Positions 1-6,111 of a DNA stretch of 8,234 nt are shown here, piece after piece (positions within the stretch are counted from its first letter, which is position 1; each line of letters starts with the position of its first letter). The stretch is from Collinsella sp. (GTDB taxonomy: Bacteria; Actinomycetota; Coriobacteriia; Coriobacteriales; Coriobacteriaceae), in contig WGSQ01000079.1 of the NCBI GenBank assembly GCA_014871605.1, positions 1 through 8,234 on the forward strand, given 5' to 3'. The notes below the pieces were generated by a model. The model was not told where the DNA came from. It did no database searches and saw only the letters and a list, made by a program, of their open reading frames with translations. Both the position numbers and the translations under genes were made by a program.

Positions 1-782
1 GCGTCCATCATAAGCAGATATACATCTTCGGCCTGATCCACATTTGAAAAGAGCGACAGCATATAGGTCTCAAAACGGTTGCGGTTATTGAGTCCAGTCA
101 ACGGGTCGGTCGAGATCAGTTGCTCCTGATAGACGATATAGAGCAGCAGGATGCTCAGCGTTATACCGACGCAAAGGCCCGGTACCGAAAACAAAACCTG
201 GAAGGTACCGCCCACCAGAGCGGGAACCGCAAAAAAGGCGAGGGTGCGATAAATGGCCTTCTTTTGCAGGCTTTCGACTTTTCGAGCCTGAATAAAGGCA
301 TGCAAGGACGTATATATGACGTAGCAGTAGCTAACGATAGGCTGAATCATATAAAGCGATCCGCGACGATATACGCCCTGCGCATCGATATAGAACATAG
401 CGTGCGTCCAGTAGCTGGTAAATGCCAGCACGACCACCAATGCTGTTGGCAACGTTAAAAGTACCACCCTGTAGGGCGTGGTCAGGAGCCGTGAGCCCTG
501 CATCGTCTCGGAATAGAAAAACCAAATGAGGCACACGATGGCGAACAGCGAAAACGAGACCGCGTTGGAAATCCAGTTGGCCGTGATGCCTACAGGAGTG
601 CTTACGCCGTCCGAGAGCGTCCAGATCATATCGAAGAAAATGTAGGCAGCAGACGTGTAGCCCAGCATGCTAAACAAAAGCTGCTGGGTGCTCGAGAACA
701 GGGAGCGACGACTTCGTACGGCAAGCCCGATAAGAATAATCATGCACAGCAGGAATATCTCGATCTTGAGTGCCTTAATCAC
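1..782 (-). CDS. Membrane-anchored GGDEF protein, probable diguanylate cyclase (3' part beyond window)
   Basis: Probable diguanylate cyclase, making cyclic di-GMP from two GTP at the membrane. Only the N-terminal 260 residues are present. About seven hydrophobic segments are visible (residues roughly 5-22, 35-56, 71-90, 105-124, 144-165, 178-198 and 203-219). They are followed by TDPLTGLNNRNRFE (225-238), the standard opening of a GGDEF domain. The last visible residues, LLMMD, end at Asp260, which by position should be the first metal-binding Asp of the domain. The GGDEF/active-site motif and any EAL domain lie off the left edge, so activity cannot be judged. The start is GTG at 782, chosen because AAGGGAGG (790-797) sits 7 nt upstream and no in-frame ATG is equally well placed. 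The membrane part resembles no sensor domain I can name; the signal is unknown. It is separated from kdgT by 190 bp and is probably transcribed alone. Confidence 0.87.
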   Translation of the reverse strand, partial: MIKALKIEIFLLCMIILIGLAVRSRRSLFSSTQQLLFSMLGYTSAAYIFFDMIWTLSDGVSTPVGITANWISNAVSFSLFAIVCLIWFFYSETMQGSRLLTTPYRVVLLTLPTALVVVLAFTSYWTHAMFYIDAQGVYRRGSLYMIQPIVSYCYVIYTSLHAFIQARKVESLQKKAIYRTLAFFAVPALVGGTFQVLFSVPGLCVGITLSILLLYIVYQEQLISTDPLTGLNNRNRFETYMLSLFSNVDQAEDVYLLMMD

Positions 783-789
783 TAGACGT

Positions 790-797
790 CCTCCCTT
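790..797 (-). promoter_or_regulatory. Ribosome binding site for the GGDEF gene
   Basis: AAGGGAGG on the minus strand, 7 nt before the GTG at 782. It is a near-perfect Shine-Dalgarno and is what fixes the non-ATG start of the GGDEF gene. Confidence 0.75.
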
Positions 798-872
798 CAA
801 TATCCAAGTGGCCAGAATCGCCCGAGTCGCGCCCAGGCGCCAAACACCCCTTTCTCCGCAGGGGTAAAGGGA

Positions 873-881
873 ATCATAGCA
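873..881 (-). promoter_or_regulatory. Possible extended -10 promoter of the GGDEF gene
   Basis: On the minus strand TGCTATGAT fits an extended -10 element (TGn followed by TATGAT, one mismatch to TATAAT). It lies about 90 nt upstream of the GTG start. No good -35 hexamer is found at 16-18 nt, which extended -10 promoters can tolerate. The -35 region falls inside the inverted repeat at 884-923. Sequence match only. Confidence 0.35.
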
Positions 882-883
882 GA

Positions 884-923
884 GCGCCCGAACGTCACTG
901 CAGAACAGCCACCGTTCGGGCGC
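884..923. repeat. Perfect 11-bp inverted repeat between kdgT and the GGDEF gene
   Basis: Arms GCGCCCGAACG (884-894) and CGTTCGGGCGC (913-923) are exact reverse complements around an 18-nt loop. The repeat lies 50 nt past the kdgT stop and just upstream of the -10-like box at 873-881. As RNA it would be a strong GC-rich hairpin at the kdgT 3' end, but no U-run follows on either strand, so it is not a canonical intrinsic terminator. It could be an unusual terminator or 3'-end stabiliser for kdgT, or an operator for the GGDEF gene. The sequence does not decide. Confidence 0.6.
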
Positions 924-972
924 CCATACGGCGCGAATTGCACACGCCGGCTTGATTAACTCGCGTCGACGA

Positions 973-1995
973 TTACTCGCCGTCGATGTCGGTCGCGACG
1001 GCCTCCTCAATAGCCTCGACACCTTCGACCGACAGATCCTCTTTGCCGTGGCAGAACTTCTTATCGACCCAGCCAGTCAGAATCGGGGCCATGATTGCCG
1101 TGATGATGACGGCAGTGGCGATCTGCGCATACGCGGTGGGCGCAAGCTCGGCATAGCGCGGCGCGACCTCGGCGAGAGCAACCGGCGTGGTCATAGCCGT
1201 GCCGGCGATGGTGGAACAAGCCACGGCGGCCTTGCCGTTACCACCGCACAGGCGCTCGAACGCAAAGGTGATGGGACCGACGACAAACAGCGTGATGAGG
1301 CCCAGCAGGATGCCCGAAATGCCACCGGCGATGAAGCTCGAAAGGCTCATGGACGCACCGAGCTGAAAACCAATTACAGCGATCGCGGGATTGGCGCCGG
1401 GAACCAGCAGGTTCTTGATAAACGGGAACAGGTTGCCCAGGACCATGCCGATAACAAGCGGCAGGATGGATCCGATGATGGTGCCGACGGGGATGTTGGC
1501 GAGACCCGAAACACCAAGGATGATCATCGTGACGGCGGGGCCGGCCGTAAAGAACAGGATACCGACAGCGCCCTGCTCGGACTCATCGCCGAACTCGCCC
1601 ATGATGCCCGTATAGAGCGCCATGTTGCAAAACGTGATGCCGCCGATGATAGACACGGAGCTCAGACCCAGGAAGTTGTCGTTAAAGAAATATGCCACGC
1701 CCAGGCCGAGAGCCGCTGCGACGACCAGCTTGGGGATCAGCACGACGATGCCGGTCTTGATGGCGCCCGGCGTGGACTTAAAGCTGATGCCGGCGCCCAC
1801 GAACAGCAGGATCGCGGCGACGATGGTATTGGAGCCGCCGCGGCAGGCAGCCGTAAAGAAGCCGCCGATCTCAAAGACCTGCGGGCAGAAGGTGTTGAGC
1901 AAAAGACCGACGATCATGGGATAGATCATGATGTCGCCCGGGATGCGCGGGACCTTGAATTTCTTTTGCTCGTTGGCGGTTGCTTCCTGTGCCAT
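973..1995 (-). CDS. kdgT: 2-keto-3-deoxygluconate permease (KdgT family)
   Basis: Inner-membrane proton symporter family for 2-keto-3-deoxygluconate (KDG), an intermediate of pectin/uronate breakdown. The 340-residue product is close to the usual family length (about 325-340). It shows a short polar N-terminus, then KVPRIPGDIMIYPMIVG, the typical family opening. It has about ten hydrophobic segments, family stretches such as GGITFCNMALYTGIM and GPAVTMIILGVSGLA, and a C-terminal GTAMTTPVALAEVAP block. The last 20 residues are acidic. The start is ATG at 1995 with a weak GGGGG 4 nt upstream. An in-frame TTG at 2025 would add 10 residues but has no Shine-Dalgarno. Stop is TAA at 973-975. No KDG kinase, aldolase or uronate enzyme is in view, so the substrate rests on family membership alone; a related sugar acid is possible. 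The long antisense reading frame over it is a codon-bias shadow. Confidence 0.85.
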   Translation of the reverse strand: MAQEATANEQKKFKVPRIPGDIMIYPMIVGLLLNTFCPQVFEIGGFFTAACRGGSNTIVAAILLFVGAGISFKSTPGAIKTGIVVLIPKLVVAAALGLGVAYFFNDNFLGLSSVSIIGGITFCNMALYTGIMGEFGDESEQGAVGILFFTAGPAVTMIILGVSGLANIPVGTIIGSILPLVIGMVLGNLFPFIKNLLVPGANPAIAVIGFQLGASMSLSSFIAGGISGILLGLITLFVVGPITFAFERLCGGNGKAAVACSTIAGTAMTTPVALAEVAPRYAELAPTAYAQIATAVIITAIMAPILTGWVDKKFCHGKEDLSVEGVEAIEEAVATDIDGE

Positions 1996-2059
1996 GAAAC
2001 CCCCATTTCCGCTGACGGGATACAAAAGCCCACGTCACGCTTTGCTACAGTAAAGTTTG

Positions 2060-2071
2060 ACCATGGTACCA
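2060..2071. promoter_or_regulatory. Overlapping short palindromes upstream of kdgT, possible operator
   Basis: ACCATGGT (2060-2067) and TGGTACCA (2064-2071) are both perfect 8-bp palindromes sharing four bases, 65-76 nt before the kdgT ATG in the 151-bp azlD-kdgT gap. A weak -10-like TACTGT lies at 2047-2052 on the minus strand. Such a compact dyad could bind a sugar-acid regulator, but short palindromes arise by chance and no regulator gene is nearby. Confidence 0.25.
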
Positions 2072-2146
2072 GAAGAGATAGACAAGCTCGGTGAAAAATT
2101 CGACAAGTTGGGATGGAACGAGATTCGGCGCCCGCGACGCCACCCC

Positions 2147-2470
2147 CTATATAAGACTCAAGACGATATAGAGCACGATGCCCGAGACGCAGCACCACAG
2201 CATCGATTTTGTCTTGATTGCCACCGCCACGACGCCGGCGGCCGCAATCCAGGGAACCAAGGCAGGCCAGAGTCCCGCGTCGAACGCGCCGGGGCTCACC
2301 AAGTCGTTGGCGACCAGCGCGGCAAAGGCAGCGGGCGGGATATAGCCCAGGGCCTCGGTAATGCGGGGCGACAGGGTCCGCCCGCGCAAGGCGAACGCCG
2401 GCGCGATGCGAAAGAACGCGATAGCAGCCCACGACGACAGCCACAGAACCAAGAACTCGTTAGCGGGCAT
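2147..2470 (-). CDS. azlD: AzlD-family branched-chain amino acid transport subunit
   Basis: Small partner of AzlC. The pair (LIV-E family, as in B. subtilis AzlCD and C. glutamicum BrnFE) exports branched-chain amino acids across the cytoplasmic membrane. The 107-residue product has the usual AzlD length and about four hydrophobic segments (roughly 5-22, 44-60, 67-84 and 90-106). It contains the family pattern FRIAPAFALRGRTLSPRITE (20-39), followed by LGYIPPAAFAALVAND. The start is ATG at 2470, inside the end of azlC, giving an 11-nt overlap that implies translational coupling. The reading frame continues upstream, but there it only shadows azlC. Stop is TAG at 2147-2149; no clear terminator follows. 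Substrate is known from the family, not from this sequence. Confidence 0.87.
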   Translation of the reverse strand: MPANEFLVLWLSSWAAIAFFRIAPAFALRGRTLSPRITEALGYIPPAAFAALVANDLVSPGAFDAGLWPALVPWIAAAGVVAVAIKTKSMLWCCVSGIVLYIVLSLI

Positions 2471-3221
2471 CGCGGGCACCTCTTCCGTCAAATACAGCAT
2501 CGCACGCCAGCGCAATGGCAATGCCGACCACGACGCTTGCCGGCACGGCAATATTCGTGAGGCCCAAGAACTTGCATACGGCGACGGACACCGCGCCCGA
2601 AACCGCCGCGACAACGTTACCGCGCGACAGCCGCTGCGAAAAGAGCAGGCAGATAAAGAGCGAGGTGCAGACAAAGGCTGCAATGGCGGTGGGAACATCG
2701 ACAACGGCGCCGACGATGGCGCCCATCGTACACGAAACGCCCCATGTTGCGATGAGGATCACGTTGAGCACAAAGGACTCGCGCGGGCCCCAATCCTCCC
2801 CTTCAACCAACTTGGCAAGCGAGATGCCATACGCCTCCTCGGTAAGTGTCGCGGCAACAGCCAGCGTCTGACGCTTCGAGGCACCCCTCAGATGCGGTGC
2901 GATCGATGCCGAGTAAAGCGCAAAGCGCGAGGAGATTGCGGCGACGCTCGCGACGATCGATGCTGCAGGCACACCCGCCAGCCACAGGTTGCAGATCATA
3001 AACTGGCCGCTGCCCGTCACAAACGTGCTGCTCAGAGCAAAGACCATCCAGGGCTCCATTCCCGTCTGCCCCATGATCATTCCGCACGGCGCGCCTATCG
3101 CAACATAGGTAAGCATCACTGGCCAGACGATTTTAAAGATCCTAAGGACCATGCCACTCCAATTCTGGTAAGTCGTCTGCAGCGCGCCTCGCAACGCAGC
3201 AGAAATATCAACCGGTGGCAA
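2460..3221 (-). CDS. azlC: AzlC-family branched-chain amino acid export permease
   Basis: Large membrane subunit of the AzlC/AzlD (BrnF/BrnE) exporter. The family core begins at residues 25-48 (LRIFKIVWPVMLTYVAIG, then APCGMI). It continues through STFVTGSGQFMICNLWLAG, the characteristic SSRFALYSASIAP stretch and TLTEEAYGISLAK, then C-terminal hydrophobic helices; the length of 253 residues is normal. The start is uncertain. TTG at 3221 (weak AGG 9 nt upstream) keeps residues such as ISAALRGALQTTYQNWSG that look like genuine coding sequence. ATG at 3152 (GGAG only 4 nt upstream) would give 230 residues and begin right at the conserved domain. Stop is TAA at 2460-2462, overlapping azlD. No AzlB-type regulator is visible. 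The gene is divergent from the HD gene, with a palindrome between them that overlaps the TTG. Confidence 0.88.
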   Translation of the reverse strand: MPPVDISAALRGALQTTYQNWSGMVLRIFKIVWPVMLTYVAIGAPCGMIMGQTGMEPWMVFALSSTFVTGSGQFMICNLWLAGVPAASIVASVAAISSRFALYSASIAPHLRGASKRQTLAVAATLTEEAYGISLAKLVEGEDWGPRESFVLNVILIATWGVSCTMGAIVGAVVDVPTAIAAFVCTSLFICLLFSQRLSRGNVVAAVSGAVSVAVCKFLGLTNIAVPASVVVGIAIALACDAVFDGRGARDAR

Positions 3222-3247
3222 TAAAGTTCGCCTACAATTGCCACCGG
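3212..3247. promoter_or_regulatory. Perfect 11-bp inverted repeat in the azlC/HD divergent promoter region
   Basis: CCGGTGGCAAT (3212-3222) and ATTGCCACCGG (3237-3247) are exact reverse complements around a 14-nt centre. The right arm overlaps the TACAAT box at 3233-3238 and the left arm covers the candidate azlC TTG start. A weak extended -10 for azlC (TGTCATAAT, minus strand, 3276-3284) lies on the other side. The placement suits an operator acting on both genes, or a leader hairpin in the azlC mRNA. No regulator can be assigned. Confidence 0.5.
3233..3238 (+). promoter_or_regulatory. Probable -10 box of the HD-domain gene
   Basis: TACAAT, a five-of-six match to TATAAT, 40 nt before the ATG at 3279. 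No convincing -35 hexamer lies 16-18 nt upstream (the best is a weak TCAACC at 3208 with 19-nt spacing), so an activator or an alternative sigma factor may be needed. It overlaps the right arm of the inverted repeat. Confidence 0.4.
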
Positions 3248-3278
3248 ATCGAAAGACACAACTTTTTAGGAAGTCATT

Positions 3279-4091
3279 ATGACAGCTATCGATCGAGACC
3301 GGGCGCGCGCGGCCTTCAAAAGCTACACCGATGCCTACGACGCCACCAACCCACGCATCGCGCTCAAAATCGAGCATACGTACCACGTGGCCGAGGCATG
3401 CGATGCCGTAGCGCGCGAGCAGGGCTGGTCGTCAGAAGATATTGACTTGGCATGGCTTTGCGGCCTGCTACACGATATGGGCCGCTTTGAGCAGCTGCGG
3501 CGCTGGGACACCTTTAAGGACGCCGAGAGCATGAGCCATGCAACACTGGGCGTCGAGGTCCTCTTTGGCGAGAATCCCGCCGATGCACCCGCCGTAACGA
3601 GCATCCGCAACTTTATCGATGACCCGGCAGAAGATGAGCTCATCCGAGCGAGCATTGCCTATCACAGCGATTTCCGTCTACCCGCACAGCTCGACGAGCG
3701 CACGCGGAGCTTCTGCGATATCGTGCGCGATGGTGACAAGATCGACATTATGCGCACCATCGCCGACAGCACCGTCGAGACCATCCTTAAGGTGGATGAG
3801 GACACGTTTCTCGCCAGCCACTTCTCGACACCGGCACTTACCGCCTTTGACGAGCATCGCTGCGTCGCGCGTGACGAGCGCAACGAGCCGGCGGACTACC
3901 TGGTGGGGCTCATCTGCTTTATGTTTGAGCTCGTCCATCCGGCAAGCCGTGCACTGGCGCGCGAGCAAGGCGATATCTATCGTCTGCTCGACGCGCCCTT
4001 TGGCATTACGCGACCCTTTACCGACCCCGCCGCGCAGGCAACCTGGAGCCGCCTTAAGGACGAGCTGCGCCGCTGGCTGGCAAGCGCTTAG
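3279..4091 (+). CDS. HD-domain metal-dependent phosphohydrolase
   Basis: A 270-residue soluble protein of the HD superfamily, whose members hydrolyse phosphate esters, often of nucleotides. The metal-site pattern is intact: IEHTYHV (31-37) supplies the first His, LLHDMGRFEQ (63-72) the HD pair at 65-66, then H87 in MSHATLG, H129 in IAYHSDF and D153 in VRDGDKIDIM. The HDMGRFEQ form marks a subfamily of stand-alone HD hydrolases found in anaerobes. I know of no established substrate, and there is no GAF, PAS, RelA or HD-GYP-type extension. The start is ATG at 3279, with AGGAAG (3268-3273) 5 nt upstream. Its TAG stop overlaps the TAA stop of the convergent etfA by 4 bp, leaving no room for a terminator. 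Neither the divergent exporter nor the convergent Etf operon suggests a clear functional link. Confidence 0.85.
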   Translation: MTAIDRDRARAAFKSYTDAYDATNPRIALKIEHTYHVAEACDAVAREQGWSSEDIDLAWLCGLLHDMGRFEQLRRWDTFKDAESMSHATLGVEVLFGENPADAPAVTSIRNFIDDPAEDELIRASIAYHSDFRLPAQLDERTRSFCDIVRDGDKIDIMRTIADSTVETILKVDEDTFLASHFSTPALTAFDEHRCVARDERNEPADYLVGLICFMFELVHPASRALAREQGDIYRLLDAPFGITRPFTDPAAQATWSRLKDELRRWLASA

Positions 4092-5293
4092 CACTCGAGC
4101 TGAGCCAGCAGCTCCTCAACGATCTCAACGGCATCGCCGACGACCTTGTACTGGGCGGCACCAAAGATGGGGGCATCCGGGTCCTCGTTGATGGCGACAA
4201 TGCACTCCGCCCCACCGATGCCGGCGAGATGCTGGATAGCACCCGAGACACCGATGCTCACGAGGAGCTTGGGCGAGACCGATACACCCGTCTGGCCAAT
4301 TTGGTGGCGATACTCCAACCAGCCTGCCTCCACAATGGGACGCGTGCAACCAAGCTCGGCGCCCAGGGCATCGGCGAGCTTTCGCATCAGGGGCAGATTC
4401 TTCTTGGAGCCGATGCCGCGGCCCACCACGACCAGACGCTCGGCGTCGGCGATCGATGCCTGCTGCCCCCACTCCTCGGCGGGAATCGAGATCTCGACAC
4501 GGGCCTTAACGTCTTCCGCAAGCATCACCTGGGTGATCGTGCCGGAGCGGCTATAGTCAAACTCGGGCGCCTTAAAGATACCGGGGCGCACCGTTGCCAT
4601 CTGCGGACGGTGGTTGGGGCAAATGATGGTGGCCATCAGGTTGCCACCAAACGCCGGGCGCGTCTGCTGCAGCAAGCCCGCCTCCGTATCCATCGAAAGC
4701 ACGGTGCAGTCAGCCGTGAGGCCCGTCTGCAGGCGCACGGCAACGCCAGGCGCCTGCTCGCGGCCAAACGCGGTCGCGCCGTACAGAATTGCCTCGGGCT
4801 TGCGCTCGGCCACCAAATCGCAGATCAGCCGGGCGTAGACCTCCGCATCGTTCTGGCGCAGGCGCTCGTCGCGACACACTAGGACCTCGTCCGCGCCGGC
4901 ACAAACCAGGTGTTCGAGGTCCCCGAGTGAGCCCTCGGGGCTCATGCCGACCAGTGCCACCAGACGGCAGCCGCGGGCATCGGCAAGCTCGCGCCCCTTG
5001 CCCATGAGCTCGAAGGCCACGGATGCCACGGCGTCGTGCTCGTCAGTCTGCACGAAGACCCAAATGTCTCGATATGCGTCAAGGTCTACCGCACCGGCGG
5101 CCTCGTCGCGCTCGATCGAGATGGCGTTGACGGGGCAGGCGTCGACGCACCCGCCGCACAGGATACAGCCGTCGGTTACGCGGGCACAGCGATTGGGGCG
5201 CTCGCCCTCCACCACAATGCCGCCCGAGGCGCAGGCGCGAACGCAGCGACCACAGCCGATGCAGGCTTCGCTATCGATAATCAGCCCGCTCAT
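4088..5293 (-). CDS. etfA: Electron transfer flavoprotein alpha subunit with N-terminal ferredoxin domain
   Basis: EtfA (401 residues) with an extra iron-sulfur domain, as in LctC and CarE of Acetobacterium. Residues 4-60 form a two-[4Fe-4S] ferredoxin: CIGCGRCVRAC (C11, C14, C17, C21) and CILCGGCVDACP (C43, C46, C49, C53). C21 is followed by Ala rather than the usual Pro. Residues about 75-270 form the alpha/beta domain that packs on EtfB. Residues 285-400 carry the shuttling FAD site, with VVVGRGIGSKKNLPL (288-302), HQIGQTGVSVSP (330-341), GVSGAIQHLAGI (348-359) and the terminal INEDPDAPIF...VGDAVEIVEELL segment. It probably passes electrons between the dehydrogenase FAD, the EtfB FAD and ferredoxin. 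The start ATG follows the etfB TAG with no gap; GAGGGG lies 9 nt upstream, inside etfB. It is last in the operon and convergent with the HD gene. Confidence 0.95.
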   Translation of the reverse strand: MSGLIIDSEACIGCGRCVRACASGGIVVEGERPNRCARVTDGCILCGGCVDACPVNAISIERDEAAGAVDLDAYRDIWVFVQTDEHDAVASVAFELMGKGRELADARGCRLVALVGMSPEGSLGDLEHLVCAGADEVLVCRDERLRQNDAEVYARLICDLVAERKPEAILYGATAFGREQAPGVAVRLQTGLTADCTVLSMDTEAGLLQQTRPAFGGNLMATIICPNHRPQMATVRPGIFKAPEFDYSRSGTITQVMLAEDVKARVEISIPAEEWGQQASIADAERLVVVGRGIGSKKNLPLMRKLADALGAELGCTRPIVEAGWLEYRHQIGQTGVSVSPKLLVSIGVSGAIQHLAGIGGAECIVAINEDPDAPIFGAAQYKVVGDAVEIVEELLAQLEC

Positions 5294-6109
5294 CTATGCC
5301 ATCCCCTCGATAATCTTGGCAAGTTTTACCGCCTGCTCGGACGCCGTTCCCTCAACGGCCTCGCACGTTTGGTCACGGTCGGGCACAAACGAGCGCACGA
5401 CCTGCGTCGGTGATCCGGCAAGGCCGCAACGCGAAGGATCGGCGTTTACGTCGGCAGCGCTGGCCACGCGCACGTCTGCATCCTCGGCCGCGCGAATACC
5501 GGCAATACTCGGCATGCGCAGCTGGCCAATCTCCTTGGCGGTCGTCATCGCACACGGCATCTCCAGGTACACCGTCTCCTCGCCGGCATCGCAGCCGTGG
5601 ACGAGCGCCAGCGAGCCACACGTTGTAAATCCCGTGCTCTGCACACAGCTCACGGCGGTCGCGCAGGGGATCCCAAAGGCGCCGGCCAGCTCGGGGCCGA
5701 TCTGGGCCGTATCGCCGTCCACTGCCATCTTGCCGCAGATGAGCAGGTCAAAGTCCTCATCGAGTGCCTCGATGCCGCATTTGAGGGCATAGGTGGTGGC
5801 TAGGGTATCGGCGCCCGCAAAGGCTCGGTCGGTCAGCAGCAGCGCGTCGTCGGCACCGCGGGCGATGCAGTCGCGCAGCAGCGATTCGGTCGCGGGGATG
5901 CCCATCGACACCACCGTCACACGCACGTCCATGCCAAAGCCGATAAAGTCGTCCTTCAGCGCTAGCGCACATTCGAGGGCACTTGCATCGAAGGGATTAA
6001 TGACCGCCTGCTTGCCATCACGCACGATAGTATTGGTCTTGGGGTCCATCTTGACCTCGGTGCTTCCGGGCACCGCCTTGACGCATACCACCATATGGAA
6101 ATCACTCAT
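5294..6109 (-). CDS. etfB: Electron transfer flavoprotein beta subunit, bifurcating type
   Basis: EtfB (271 residues from ATG), dimer partner of EtfA, expected to hold the bifurcating FAD and to react with NAD(H). Seen: the N-terminal signature VVCVKAVPGSTEVKMD (7-22), NPFDASALE (38-46), VVSMGIP (66-72), TDRAFAGADT (93-102) and GKMAVDGDTAQIGPELAG (126-143). The last two match Etfs that bind a second FAD. Ordinary respiratory EtfBs bind AMP there and lack the DGDTAQ form. Start choice: ATG at 6109 has AAAGGGGG 9 nt upstream. GTG at 6115, which would make a GTGA overlap with the dehydrogenase stop, has the same GGGGG only 3 nt away, so ATG is preferred. The dehydrogenase stop is 2 nt upstream and etfA starts directly after the TAG, so all three are surely cotranscribed. 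Confidence 0.95.
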   Translation of the reverse strand: MSDFHMVVCVKAVPGSTEVKMDPKTNTIVRDGKQAVINPFDASALECALALKDDFIGFGMDVRVTVVSMGIPATESLLRDCIARGADDALLLTDRAFAGADTLATTYALKCGIEALDEDFDLLICGKMAVDGDTAQIGPELAGAFGIPCATAVSCVQSTGFTTCGSLALVHGCDAGEETVYLEMPCAMTTAKEIGQLRMPSIAGIRAAEDADVRVASAADVNADPSRCGLAGSPTQVVRSFVPDRDQTCEAVEGTASEQAVKLAKIIEGMA

Positions 6110-6111
6110 CT

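Noticed and set aside
952..2094. 380-codon plus-strand reading frame antisense to kdgT
   Set aside because: The translation is an Asp/Arg/Gly-rich string with no domain character, typical of the complement of a GC-rich membrane gene. The opposite frame is a clear KdgT.
1926..2444. 172-codon minus-strand frame spanning azlD and the kdgT start
   Set aside because: It runs out of frame through two real genes and has Arg/Ser-rich, unrecognisable sequence and no ribosome binding site.
2361..3224. 287-codon plus-strand reading frame antisense to azlC/azlD
   Set aside because: Highly charged, low-complexity translation with no plausible family. The minus strand carries the recognisable AzlC and AzlD.
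4229..4882. 217-codon plus-strand reading frame antisense to etfA
   Set aside because: Shadow of the etfA codon pattern; the minus strand has unmistakable Etf motifs.
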